Origin: Liolophura sinensis
Taxonomy: Eukaryota > Mollusca > Polyplacophora > Chitonida > Chitonidae
Assembly: GCF_032854445.1 (NCBI RefSeq)
Contig: NC_088300.1
Coordinates: 33,525,608 to 33,589,607, forward strand
Direction: 5' to 3'
Length of the DNA stretch: 64,000 nucleotides
Numbering within the stretch: the first letter of the stretch is position 1; each line of letters begins with the position of its first letter. A model generated the notes under the pieces. It did not search any database. It saw nothing but the letters and a program-made list of their open reading frames with translations, and was not told where the DNA came from. Positions 44,211-57,066 of the stretch are shown here, one piece after another. Position numbers and translations under genes: made by a program.

Positions 44211-46340
44211 TTCTTAAATCTTAGTACATAACAGCTTAAGTCTACTAATCCTGATAGCGGTTTATTGGATGTTTATCTGCATTGATTGGCTTTTATGTTT
44301 GGAAGCCATAATCAATCTTCCAAGATCTACTGCGAAAATGAAATAGATCTGGGTTGATTATTACCAACATGAATTAATCGGTCGTTTTGAATTGCTTGTT
44401 TTCAAAGGGATCTGTTCGAAGCTATGCTTATTTTACTGCATTGTAATAATTGTACATGACATTCATGACTCGTTGAAAGAATCTATATTGAGTTACTCAT
44501 CCAGAAATTCTCTCTACAAAAATATAATCTCTGTATTCTTGCGAAACCATTGATCACCGGATTCCAACAAAACGAGAAATATCGCTCTAAAGACGAAACA
44601 ACAAAACTCGAAAAAGATGTACAACAATTTAGAAAGTACCACCAAATCAATGCGTGTTTAAATACACGAATGGCAACAGGCTTCATCTGATAACCACATA
44701 TTCAAAGCAAGAATGTATAACCGTGGACTTATCTTGGATCATTGAAATGTCTATTTCTGCAGGGACATATTGGAGTCAAATTGCCTAAATAAGTAACATT
44801 TAAGATAATTTATATTGCACTCCAACAGAGTCTCTCTTGTTATGGGAAACTCGATCGTCCTTTGAGATCTACCAGTGAGGTCTAACATTAAAAGCAAATT
44901 TAAGTTGGTTTTGATGACAACAATCCGGAATACGGTCACTATTTACATATACGTGTACGTAGTTCTGCGCTCAGCATACTTGTGCTGCAATGACATGGGT
45001 TTTTATTCACAGTTTTTCACACGCAGAGCGGAGACTAAAATGTGTTATAGAGGGTACTAGGCTTTCTTGCTGATGTTTGGAAATGCTAATTCCATGTTTC
45101 ACACACCACTCCCCCAACCCCACAATTTTTATGAAAATACAATTGACCTTTCTTCATTTGTTAATCAACAAACAATTGTTAATTCCAATAATTCAGGACA
45201 GGAACTCACATTAATAGTTTATACATATGTCATCTGTACACATGCATGTACGGTAAGTCCATCTTAACCACATTGATAGTCTGATACAGCCTCGGCCGGC
45301 AAAAGTGGAAGTCAACTGTCAATCACTATGGCCCAAGGTCAGCCGTCTTCCTCGACAACCCAGCAGGCGTATATGTCAGCGAGAATCAAACGAATCTTAA
45401 TGTAATTAAATTCAAGCTATTTTGGGAGATCAAATTCACGTATATAATGAGAAATGGGTTTAATAACAGTAAATATCAACTCGCACATGAATTCCCTCGT
45501 TGCATATCCGTAATCACACTTACTGAGTCACCGGCCCGGATAGCACAGTTGGTAGAGCGTCCGCTTCAGGACCGGTAGATCCAGGATCAATCCTTGATCG
45601 AGTCACACCTAAGAAAGAGGAAGTTGTAACTTCCAGCATGAAGGGGATAGTGCAACTACTGGTTGACCCGTATCAGTATAATGGCCCGCTCGGGCGGGGC
45701 GCCTTACTTGCGTTCGGTAAGTCGTCTCAGTGAAGCGGCACTAAATAAAAGAGCGGTGGAAATCCGTCCTGCAACAAGGAGGCACATTACATGTACATGC
45801 ACCCTAAGGATTCCTTCGTCGTCATATGACTGAAAAATTGTTGAGTACGACGTTAAACCCCAAGCACTCACTTACTGAGTCCAGCCCTTTATTAATCAAA
45901 CGGTCGACTACTTGGTTATACCTGAATAATACAAGAAAAAAAAAACAGAAAAAAAGATTAACAATTCGATTCAACAGACTTTGCCGCTTTCCACGACAAG
46001 ATTATTCCAGTCTAGTACTTAAGAGGTAGATTGGGCTCATATTCTAATATTGTAACACTTTAATGTCCAATACAAGCTTCACCAGCTCTTCTGATCATGT
46101 CTTTATAGCACTCTTCAAAGGCCCGTAACTCTGGAGAAGATTAATGTTTTGAAGGCTATTTTTTATCACTCGTGCGTGGCATGCAGAGGTCATTTCATAC
46201 GGTGCAGATGTAATGCCGTTGACCGGGATAAAACCGAATAACCTTAGCCAGGGACTGAAAATTCAATTTTCTTTTTAAAAAGTCCTAGGGAATATCGGAT
46301 AACCTGGACCAGAATGTATTCTGTAAGATGCCTCGCTTCG
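44211..46340. repeat. Tandem array II, copy 1
   Basis: Blocks in order: 'ttgattattaccaacatgaa' (44353), 'acaagattattccagtctag' (about 45998), 'actcttcaaaggcccgtaac' (about 46110), 'aaagtcctagggaatatcgg' (about 46278). The same order recurs in copies 2-4. It is interrupted by SINE-B at 45530. Confidence 0.7.
45530..45868 (+). mobile_element. SINE-B, full length
   Basis: tRNA-like head 'cccggatagcacagttggta' 'gagcg' (A box) and 'ggatcaatcc' (B box region), a central part with 'ggcccgctcgggcggggcgc', and the tail 'acgacgttaaaccccaagca'. Target duplication cacttactgagtc at 45517-45529 and 45869-45881. About 339 bases. Confidence 0.9.
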
Positions 46341-46369
46341 AGGAAACTCTCAAGCAAATTTGGTTATTC

Positions 46370-46420
46370 CGTTTGATTCAGCGTTTTATGCCGCGTTCTG
46401 TAAGAAAAAAGTACGCATTA
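46370..46420 (-). mobile_element. Possible SINE-A tail fragment
   Basis: 'gtttgattcagcgttttatg' followed by 'ccgcgttctgtaag' is similar to the family 3' end; weak. Confidence 0.3.
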
Positions 46421-47479
46421 TACCACCGCAAACGAAAGGAAGATATAAACCAAAATGCCATAGGGCGCTTTCACTTTGTCTTTACATATGTCACCTTAAA
46501 TATGCGGTGGGATCATTTTTTTCAAAGGTGATGTGATGTTTGAGGTCGAATGTAATCTTTGTGCTATGACCTGGAGATAAATTAAATCTGCTCTCATAAA
46601 TATTTTACCTGATGTATTGACCAGGATTAGAAGTCCACAGATTACGAAAAAGTCCCGTTTTACTGCTAGATTATGGGGTGCAATAGTGCGATAATTCTAA
46701 TGTTAGAAAAATCCTGTGACAGCCATTAATGCTTGAGAAACGGAATGAAATTACTTGAACAGGCAACGTTTCGCCCTGCAGATGCGATAACCCACAGATT
46801 TCAAAAGAAACGTAGCAGTTTTTCATCCCCTATTGGACATGTGATGCAATTTTCCCTCTTTTAACTTCGCCATTGCCAGTTATAACCCTTTTAAAGTTTA
46901 TCAATTGTTGCGTTATATCCTTATCTTATGTTCACTTTAAAACCAATATAGCACACAGCCTTTAACAGGACAAGGTACATTTGACCAAATAGAGAAAAAA
47001 AAACAAGAAAAAAAACGCCATGCCCTATCAACACTGTGTTATTAACTAGTGTCCGCAAGGTATTCTACCCTAATGACATTTATACCGTGAAGCGCAATAA
47101 CCGCTGATTTTCACAGGAATCTGGAGGCTTCAATATCGTTCTTGGTATCTGTAAGGGTATTTTAATTCTGGGGTTTGACAACTACGCAAAGAATAAACAT
47201 TCACCCTGTCACAAAAATACCTACTGTTAGCAGTCTTCATCAGTGTCCTTCTGAAAACAATGCTAAGATGTAAATATTTTTATTGATACTCAATATAAAA
47301 GACATGTATACAGTTACATGATGATTGTAGTTGATCTGCATATAATAATTTAAAAGCATACAGGTTATTTTTTTATTTGGAAGTCCATCTTGGAAGGCTT
47401 GCGCGGGAGCCGCTCCACACAGTCACCCTAATGCATTTGATCACATCTAGCAAACCATGCAGTCTATGAAGTACCCCGA

Positions 47480-50290
47480 TTTGGTGGAAGCCAGGACAGG
47501 TATACTATACTTTGGCGCCTTGTGCTTTTGGCATCGCGTTCCAGTGCATCATGCAGCGCAGTGTTAACTGTGACACAGGAAACACCGTCGTCATATTACC
47601 AGAAAACTCGGCGCAGACAGAAATGTTTTGCTTTAGCGTTACTATTTTTTTGCAAGACAAACATGATGACCCTGTCTGCATTTTACTCCGTTCTTCTCCA
47701 GCTGGACCACATTCTGAAGAGCAAAGAAACTTTCATTTGAATCAAATAAAGGTAAAATAATGTTTTCACCATAAAATGGTTTGTGCTGCACAAAGATTCA
47801 AATGTATCTGCATAATTGCTATTACACTTTAATAAGTAGAGTGTTTCAGTTGAGTGACGGTATTTTCTGCAATCTTAATGTATTTAATAATGTGCAGTTT
47901 CAAAAGTGAAGATTTTTTAAAGATGTAATCTGCATTCGAGAATCTTGTGAGAATGTTGTACTTTAAACGTCATACCAATGCTCCCCAAAGATCCAAGCCA
48001 AAATTAAAACTTTGACTTGATTATTGCCAACATGAATAAGTCGATGGTGTTAAATTGCTTGTGTTCACAAGAATCCTCTCAATAACATACGCATTTCATT
48101 CCGTTGTGGTAATTATCTTTCCCCTGCCGTCTCCATTATAATTATGCAGAGAGGCCAAATGTCCTAATCAATATTATTATACTCTGATATGTAAATTCCA
48201 GAACTCAAATGTTAGTAATTGATCACAGGCTTGTACTGAACTTGCAAGCACTTATTTTTGCCTGTAAACACATTCGAGTTTTGCTGAGATAATCTATAAT
48301 GATAACGATTGTGCCCAGTAGTTAGCAACCTCTTCCACAAATTAAAAGTCTATGTACATTGTCAGAAACAATGACCACTGTCATTACGCTCAAGAAAGTT
48401 CTACGCAGTGAGAAATCTTCCTGTAAAGAGCATATGAATTAATACGCCATGAAACACACAAAGGGCGACAAACTTAAATCTGGTGACCATTCGACAAAGC
48501 AAAGATGTAAAGGCGTCGAAATATATAGGGTCAGTTAAACTACCGAACTTTATCTGTCTGATTGCTGTTTTACACTGTACTCCATACGACGACCAGGCAT
48601 AGCCCGGGGAAAACCCATGACCACCCGCAGGTTGCCGGAAGATCTTCACACCTACGGCCCAGTACGTAGCTGTTGCCGCGACAATTTCTCTCCAAATTGC
48701 TTAAATGCGCAAAATAGTAATCTGAATGTGATCATTCATCGAATACACGTGTAACCAAACCAGTGCTTCCTTTAGAAAGACATTTTACAGGGCCAAGGAA
48801 TCAGGCCTCTCTGTTTTTATGGCAGACTGTCTGATCCATTTAGTTCCACAAGTGATTGTGCTGCGTCAGCTGTGAACTAGTATTTGTCTAGGTTCGATGA
48901 CAACTATTAATGCTGCAGTAAATGGATGAGCCCCACCATTTTTTTGTTGAGGTAAAGATGATCTAGGGCTGCCAGATAAGTGTTTCAAAACCGTGTAAAC
49001 CGTTCACTATATCAATTTCACACAATTTGTCTGTTCAATACAACTGTTGTTCGATGCCAATGTTTTTGCGTTTATCAGTTGTACTTTTTTACATGGAGAG
49101 CGGAAATGAATCTGTAATCAGCGGAGCTAAGTTTTTATCTTGATATCTGTAAATACTTACCCTTACACATGCCAGTCCCGTTTTATTTTTAACTGCGACT
49201 GAGTTTCCTTCATTTCACAGTGATTGTATCGAACGTTCGTTGAATACAATACCTTGTGCGGTGGTAGCTATCCATTTATGGTGCAGAATAGACTTTAGTA
49301 TTTGTATAATCGACAGTATACAAACGTGTACAATGTCCCACCACAGCCACATCAGTGACCTGTGGCAGCCACTATTTGTATCAATAATCTTTATAAATCA
49401 TTGAACAAAAGAGGGAATTTGCTGATATCCTGAGGTACCAACTTTCTATAAATTCATACATGTGTTATTACTTATCATCAAGCTGTATTTGTGTCAACTT
49501 AAGAACTGCATTTTTGAATTTGTATAGATCTTAACTGAGCTTGCGTTTTTGTAATTAAAGCTCGACCTAGATACTTATAGTTCTTATCGATCTGGGAACT
49601 TTTCACTTACCACGACCTTGAAACTTGATCTGTCGTACTCTAACGCAACTCTACTATCCGTATCTACATTCACACATCTCTCAGGCTGATTATTAATGTG
49701 TGTAGATTCAATTTAACAACAGACCAAAGAAGATCGCAATTAGCCTAAAAATAAAGATGATATCAATGCATTCTTAGCATGACGTGTAAAATTTTGAGAC
49801 AACGTATTTTATACGTCATTAAGTTTAACCTATTAGTGTTCAAAACAACATCTACGGTACCTAACAACATGGCCCGGTAAAATCTGAATTAAACTAATGG
49901 AGTTTATAGGTTTGTGGCGTCCCACTGTAAGATTATTCAATTGTCGTACCTTTTGGGGGTAGAATCGGCTGATGTCTGGGGACTATAACATTGTAATGTT
50001 AAATACATGCTTCGTCAACTCCACTGATTATGTCTCCATACCACTCTTCAAAGGGGGTCGTAACTAGGGGAAAGATTTATTCTTTGAAGACCTATGATAT
50101 TATTTTTTGTCACTTGTGTAGCGCATGCAGAATTCATTTTATGCGGTGCAGGCACAAAGTACTAGTCTCGTAAACCCAATAAACCTTAACCGCAGACAGA
50201 AAATTCAATTTTTTTTTTGAGACGTCCCAGGGAATATCGGGTAACCTGGATATAGATTAGGTCCTGTGAGGTGTTTGTCTTCTACGAAAC
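47480..50290. repeat. Tandem array II, copy 2
   Basis: Anchors near 48017 ('ttgattattgccaacatgaa'), 49930, 50060 ('actcttcaaagggggtcgta') and 50222. About 310 bases from 48017 are nearly identical to copy 4. Confidence 0.8.
48549..48660 (-). mobile_element. SINE-A, 5' truncated, inserted in array copy 2
   Basis: 'ctgattgctgttttacactg' through 'ccacccgcaggttgccgg' and 'cctacggccc'. Array copy 4 lacks it at the corresponding place (about 54120), so it is an insertion after duplication. Confidence 0.82.
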
Positions 50291-51040
50291 TAACACAGAA
50301 TAAACTTATAACAATATCACAGTCTGGGCCACTGTCTCAGCGAATAGTTTACGTTGTTTTTTAATAACAGAATTTCCGAACAATGAGTTCTTGTCGTCGA
50401 AATGGAGTTTAACATTATGAATTACGAAAGGTATTCTAACTTCATTATCTGTGCAAGAATATGGTCTTCCAACATATCCATGTTTAGAGCTTATGTTATC
50501 ACGAGTGGCTGACGAAAGGCAATTTTGGTAGCCAGTATGACTGATTTTACGGGTAGCTGAATAGAGGCGACTGGTTAAAAGAAACAGACAATAGTGTCTG
50601 CATGATACATGTACAGATGAGACACATACGAGGTGTAGTTACCGCTGATTTGCATAGGCGTCTCAAAGTAGTTCGCAAGAAACACATCGTGATGTTTCGA
50701 AGCTTCAACACGTGTGTGCAATACCATTTTTATAGTGGGTTCTGGCAATCCTGCAAAGTAGAAACTTGCGCGGTGAAATTCTCCAAAATTATGACTGTGA
50801 ATTGATGTTTGCGGATATTTACATGTATTCTAGCACAGCAAAATACCTGGTCTTAGGGACCATTTCTGTGACCAAAAAGTTTTAATCTATAAATATATGT
50901 CACCGTTTTGGCTGTATTTACATCATGTTTTAGTGGGGCAGAGCTATATATGAATTGACACAGGAAACCTCGCGGTGACGAGACCGAAAAGTTCTATTCA
51001 CCGCGTAAAGGTAGGCCCAAACAGATATATTTTGGTCCAA

Positions 51041-51193
51041 TGTGTCTGCATTTTACGCCGTTTTCTCCAATTTGACCACAACTGTAATTGCTGAGTCTGC
51101 ATTTTACGCCGTTTTCTCCAATTTGACCACAACCGTAATGGCTGTGTCTGCATTTTAAAGCGTTTTCTTCAATTTGATCACAATCTGAAGAGC
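51041..51193. repeat. Three tandem 51-nt units
   Basis: Units start at 51041, 51092 and 51143 with 'tgtgtctgcattttacgccg' followed by 'ttttctccaatttgaccaca'. Copy 2 of the array has a single unit at about 47678, so the triplication is specific to copy 3. Confidence 0.9.
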
Positions 51194-51194
51194 A

Positions 51195-51242
51195 AAACAA
51201 AACAAAAAAAACAAAAAAACAAAACAAAAAAAAAAAAAAAAC
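51195..51242. repeat. A-rich simple repeat
   Basis: acaaaa units ending in a long A run. Confidence 0.9.
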
Positions 51243-54200
51243 GAATCACCCCACACACAGAAAAACAGTTTTAACCATACATTAGATTTATATGGCTCAT
51301 TGCGCTGAACAAAACTGCAAATGTATCCATAATTCACATTATACTTTTATAAGTAGAGTGTTCCTGTTAAGTGGGGGTAATTTCTGCGATCTCAATATAT
51401 AACACGGTGAAGTTTCAAAAATGAAGGTATTTTGAAGATGTAAGTATCTACGTTCAGCAATAAAGCGTCATGCCAGTGCTCTCAAAGATCCAGAGCAAAG
51501 TCAAAATTGTTTTGAATTTATTATTGCAAACATGGATTAGCCGCTGGTTTTAATTTGCCTGTTTTCACAAGAACCCTCTCGATGGCGTGAGCATTTCATA
51601 CTGGTATGGTAATTATCTTTCTAATGCCATCTCCATTACAATTTTTCAGAGAGGCAAAACGTCCCAATCAGTATTATTATCCTCGGATGTGTACATTCCA
51701 GAACCTAGACGTTAGTAATTGATCCCAGGTTTGTACTGAACTCAACCAAGCACTTATTTTTGCCTGTAAACAAAGACAATCCATAATGATACCGATTGTA
51801 TCCAAAAATAATGACACATCGAAACACACCAGTTTCCATTCCTCAGGGAGAAATCTGCAATTTTGTTCACAAATTAAAAATCTCTGTTCTTTAGTCGAAA
51901 CAATAGCCACTGGCAGTACACTCAAAGAAAATTCTCCACAATGAGAAGTACACCTTCATCCTGATATTTCAGTTTTCAATTCTCACACAACCCTGTCCCA
52001 TTTTTTTCAAAATGCGACTGGTCTTCCTTCATTTAACAGTGATTGTATTAGTCAAATGATAATTGATTACAATACCTTATCCGGTTCAGAATAGACCCTA
52101 ATCGTTTAAACATAACTCGCCTGTATACAAACAGGTAGAGTAGACTACCATACCGCCATATCAATGGTCCTGTGTAAATATTAACTATCTTTAATGCTTA
52201 ACTCTACTATTCTTGTTTACGTTCACACATCACTCAGGTAGAACATTGATGAGTGTAGGTTTAATTTACCGCAGATCACATTAAGATAATTACGTTCGAC
52301 ATCGAAGATGGCGTAATCCTTAGAAGTAAGATGATATCAATGCATTCTTAACGTGTAAATTCTCGGTGACAATGTATTGTGTATACGTCATTAAGTCAAA
52401 CCTAACAGCGTTGAAAACAGCCACCACCAAACAGTACAACCTGGTCGCACCTGAATGGGGAAAAATAACGCTTAACAAATCGATTTTACCGGTTTGACGC
52501 GTTCCAAGACAAGATTATTCTAGTCTCGTACCTTGGGGGTAGATTGGGTTCATATTCTCAGACTATAACTTTGTCATGTTCAATACAAGCTCATTCAACT
52601 CAACTGATTATGTCTCCATGCCACTCTTCAAAGGGTCATAACTCTAGAAAAGAGTTAGTTTGAAGACCTCATGACATTACTTTTGGTTACTTGTATATCG
52701 CGCGCAGAAGTCATTTCATGCGGTGCAGACACCAAGTCCTAGACCTGGATCTTGTAAACCCAATAAACCTTAGCCGCAGACTGAAAATTGAATTTTGATT
52801 CTGAGAAGTCCTAGGGAATATTGGGTAATCTGAACACAGATTAAGTTCCGTGAGATGTTTCTCTTTTACGAAATGTTATTTGTATATCCCGTTTGGCCCA
52901 AAGTCCTACGCCACCTTCCGTAAACCAAAGAAGAAATCATTCCACTAGGGTAGGAAAGAAGGTGCCTTACAAAATCACACAGTTTGCACAGAAATCTATT
53001 GGCATCTGCGTTTTCTCTTGGACAGTACAAAAATAACACCTTAAGACCCATATTTCTACATCAGTGGCACGTTCGTCGATTTCCTTTGTCTCCCAAATAA
53101 AGTGGATGAACGTCGTTTATTACATACGCTTGTTTTCACGTGGGCTATTACAAACAAAAGACTAATTCACTTGTTTTGATTTATGCAACAATTGGGGTTT
53201 AACTCAAGGCGTAGACAGTTCCCAGTCTGGCAGCGAATTTTGTTTGTCTCACTTCGGACTAACAGCAAGTGTCCTATCTTTATATAGTCTCATTAGTAAA
53301 TATCGATTGATGAGACAACAGCTTTCTACAGCAGCTTCTCTTAAATCAGGCATGTTTGTCTCTGTGCTGCACGAAATTACAGATGAATCCATAACTTTCT
53401 TTATACCTTTGTAAGAAGACATCTTGAGATGTGGGATGGTTATTTCTAAGACCTCTGACGCTTTTTTTGTATTCATCGAAGTGGGAATGTTGTGATTTAG
53501 ATGTCATACCACTGCTCTGAAGAATCCACAGCAAAATCAAGATTCTTTTGACTTGATTATTGCCAACATGAATAAGTCGATGGTGTTAAATTGCTTGTTT
53601 TCACAAGAATCCTCTCAATAACATACGCATTTCATTCCGTTGTTGGTAATTATCTTTCCCCTGCCGTCTCCATTATAATTATGCAGAGAGGCAAAATGTC
53701 CCAATCAATATTATTATACTCTGATATGTAAATTCCAGAACTCAAACGTTAGTAATTGATCACAGGCTTGTACTGAACTTGCAAGCACTTATTTTTGCCT
53801 GTAAACACATTCGAGTTTTGCTGAGATAATCTATAATGATAACGATTGTACCCAAAATTAATGACATATCGAAACACGCCAGTTTCCATACCTTAAGGAG
53901 AATTCAGCAATTTCCTCCACAAATTATAGAATCTCTGCACTTAGCCGAACCAATGGTCACTGACAAAACGTTAAAAAAATTCTACACACTGAAAAATATT
54001 CCATAATGAGCAAATAAATTAATACACGCGATGAAATACACGACTTGCGACAAGCTTAATCTGCTGACCATATATACAAACCAAAGAGGTAAAGTCATCA
54101 AAATATGTCGGGTCGGTTGAACTACATATAGCTGCTGCCGCGACAATTTCCTTCCAAATTGCCTAAGTGCGCAAAATAGTAATCTGAATATGGACATCCA

Positions 54201-55353
54201 TTGGCTACAGGTACAACCGAACCAGTTTGTTCTCTTTCGAAAGACCATGAACAGACCCCCCAACTGCCAGGTCTGTCTTTTTTATGGTAAACTGTATGAT
54301 CCATTCTATTGCATCACTGATTGTTCCGCCTCATCTGTGAACTATAGTATTTGTCTAGGTCCGATGACAACAATCAATATTGCGGTAAAAGATGAGCCTC
54401 ATCATTATTTGTTAAGGTAAGGATGACCTAGCGCTGCCAGACAGATGTTTCAAACCATATGAACAGTTCACTGTATCAGTTTCCAGCAATTTGTGTGTCA
54501 ATACAGCAGTCGGTCAATGTATTTGGCGTTAGCCAGTGATAATTTTTTCATATACTCGGAGGAAATGAGTCTGTAATCAGGAGTTTAGGTTTCCTTCCTG
54601 TTATTTGAAATTGTTAATTTCAAGTCCAACATAAACCTGACTAATTTTTGTTTTTAAAAATGCGACAAACCTTTCTTCATTTTACATAGATTGTAATAGT
54701 TGATTACAATATTGTGTGGGATGGTAGATATCCATTTATCGTGCGGAATAGTCCTTAATATTTTATACATATCTCGTCTGTGTACAAACATGTCCAGTAG
54801 CCCACCACAGCCACATTAGTGGACTAAATATCTATACAGCCAATAACTATCTATTTAATCTTTACGCTTCTTTACAAATCCAGGAATAAACAGAAATTAG
54901 ACTGAGGTACCAACATACTGTGAATTCATACATGTACAAGTATTCTTTTATTATAACCCGTTGTTATCAAACATTATTTGTGACAAAATAAAGATCTGCA
55001 TTTTTTGAGTTTGTATTAGTTTAAGTGAGGCTGTATTGTTGTGATTTAAGCGTGAATGGGATATCTATATTTCTTATTGATCTGGGAACTTTTCACATAC
55101 CGATGCCACGAATTTGAGACTCAATCTGTCGTAATCTAACGCTAGAGCTGCTGTGCTTGTCTACGTTCAACACATCTCTTATGCTGAATGAGTGTAAGCG
55201 AATTACTTTACGAATCAAAGGTCGCATTATCCTAAAAATAAAAATGATATCAATGCATTGTTAACGTGACATTGTGAAATCTTGTGACAATGTATTTTTA
55301 TACGTCATTAAATTTAACCCTGAATCAAAACAACAAATACCTATCAGCATGGC

Positions 55354-55555
55354 TGCGGTGGCTGTGAGTTCAAGTCCAACTCATGCTGGCTTCCTCTCCG
55401 GCCGTATGTGGAAGGTCTTCCAGCAACCTGCGGATGGTCGTGGGTTTCCCCGGGCTCTGCCCGGTTTCCACCCACCATAATGCTGGCCGCCGTCGTATGA
55501 GTGAAATATTCTTGAGTACGGCGTAAAACACCAATGAAACAAAAAAATAAATAAA
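55354..55555 (+). mobile_element. SINE-A, 5' truncated, inserted in array copy 4
   Basis: Starts just before the B box 'gagttcaagtcc' and ends in an AAATAAAT tail. Duplication tatcagcatggc (55342-55353) and tatcagaatggc (55556-55567). Copy 2 shows the uninterrupted site near 49868 ('aacaacatggcccgg'). Confidence 0.93.
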
Positions 55556-55638
55556 TATCAGAATGGCCCGAAGCAAATGAATGATACACATATCGAGTTT
55601 ACAGGTTTGTGGCGTTCAACGGCAAGATTATTCTGCAT

Positions 55639-55657
55639 TGGGGGGGGGGGGGGGGGC
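55639..55657 (+). repeat. G run
   Basis: About 19 G where array copy 2 has 'ttttgggggtagaatcgg'; an expansion of a short G tract. Confidence 0.85.
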
Positions 55658-57000
55658 AGATTCGGCTCATGTTTTCAGGTTATAACATTAAAAATGTTCA
55701 ATACAACCTTGATAAACTGCACTGGTTATGTCTCCATACCACTCTTCAAAGGGTCGAAACCCTGAGAAAGAATTAGGCTTTGAAGAGCTCATGTTATTGT
55801 TTTTGTATCGCATGCAGAAGTCATTTCATGCATTGCACACACAAAGCCCTAGTCCTGGATCTCATAATCGTAACAAACTCTAGTCCTGTGCCACCTTATT
55901 AGAGTCAAGGCTTTCTCCTGCACAACACAAAAATGTCACCTTGAGAAGCCTATAAAGTGGAGTCCTCCGTTTTAGGATGATGCAGATTTTAAGGCCGCCC
56001 GTAATCCGCTTGTACTAGAATCTTGGATTCATCCACATTAATATTCTACCTGAGTCATGGAGTAACCTATACAATGGTTGCAGAGATGTCCTTAGGGGAC
56101 GACAATTCCAGGTTTATAGCTGGCTTAAGACGTGCGATGGTGGGATAATCTTAAAGTTACAGAAAATCCGATAGAAACCAATAACACGGATGCAACTGAA
56201 GTCATTTGAAAAGACAAAGTTTTGTCCTACGTTAAATCCATGAATCAGTTGTTTGATCCACTGGAAACGATGAGGACGTGCGGTGTTGAAATTTAACCTC
56301 CATTTTTTAAGATTTTCAGTTATTCTGGTTTTTATGTTTATCAGTTATTCTTGTACGCCAATATCTGAAGTTTACTTTTGAACAAATATGGCAAACAGCT
56401 CTTAATCAGTCAAGGTATAGTTTGTAAATGACTTTGAACTATTTTTTTTAACATCATTATTGCCGTTTCACTACAGAACACAATGCCAAACATCCCATCC
56501 ATTCAATCGCATTACAATGACGCTAAGCCTACCAGTTCTCGGCTTTTTTCCATTCCGGTTGGATGCCTCGGGGTTTATTACCGGTATTAAAGTCTTAGGT
56601 ATGAATCGAGTCTAGAATAATTCAGCTGGGATTTTGCCTATTTGCATTCTGTTTACACTTTTGAAACAGGATTTGTCTCGGAAACGCGCATCATTTTAGC
56701 GTTTGACTGCAATGCTTGACCAAACGTTTTGTTCAAGAAATACATAGTGGGGTAATAAACTGCTTACTGTCATCCCAATACTATTCTCACAACATTCGCC
56801 TTATAAACAGTTTTCACCAAGGATCTATTGATCTTTATTCATACCCCTGTGGCGCCTTTGCCGATCTTCCATCGTCTCATGTGAAGTAGCTGATCGTTGT
56901 TTAATTCATAGGTTTGTTGCCACGTGGGCTTTCCCATACAAAGAACTGATTGGCTTGTTTTGATCTGTTCTACAAATTAGAAGTTAGGCCGAGTGAAAAG

Positions 57001-57066
57001 TCGTATAAGTGAAATTTTCTTGAATACGGCATAAAACACCAGTCAAATAAATAAAATAAATAAAAT
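57001..57066 (+). mobile_element. SINE-A tail fragment
   Basis: 'tcgtataagtgaaattttct' through 'ggcataaaacaccagtcaaa' and AAAT repeats. Confidence 0.75.

Larger units (their letters stand above)
50900..52870. repeat. Tandem array II, copy 3
   Basis: Anchors near 51515, 52510, 52623 and 52806 ('agaagtcctagggaatattg'). Shorter than the others because the stretch between the first two anchors has deletions. Confidence 0.75.
53270..55910. repeat. Tandem array II, copy 4
   Basis: Anchors near 53552, 55620 and 55740 ('actcttcaaagggtcgaaac'). Carries its own SINE insertion (55354-55555) missing from the sister copies. Confidence 0.8.
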
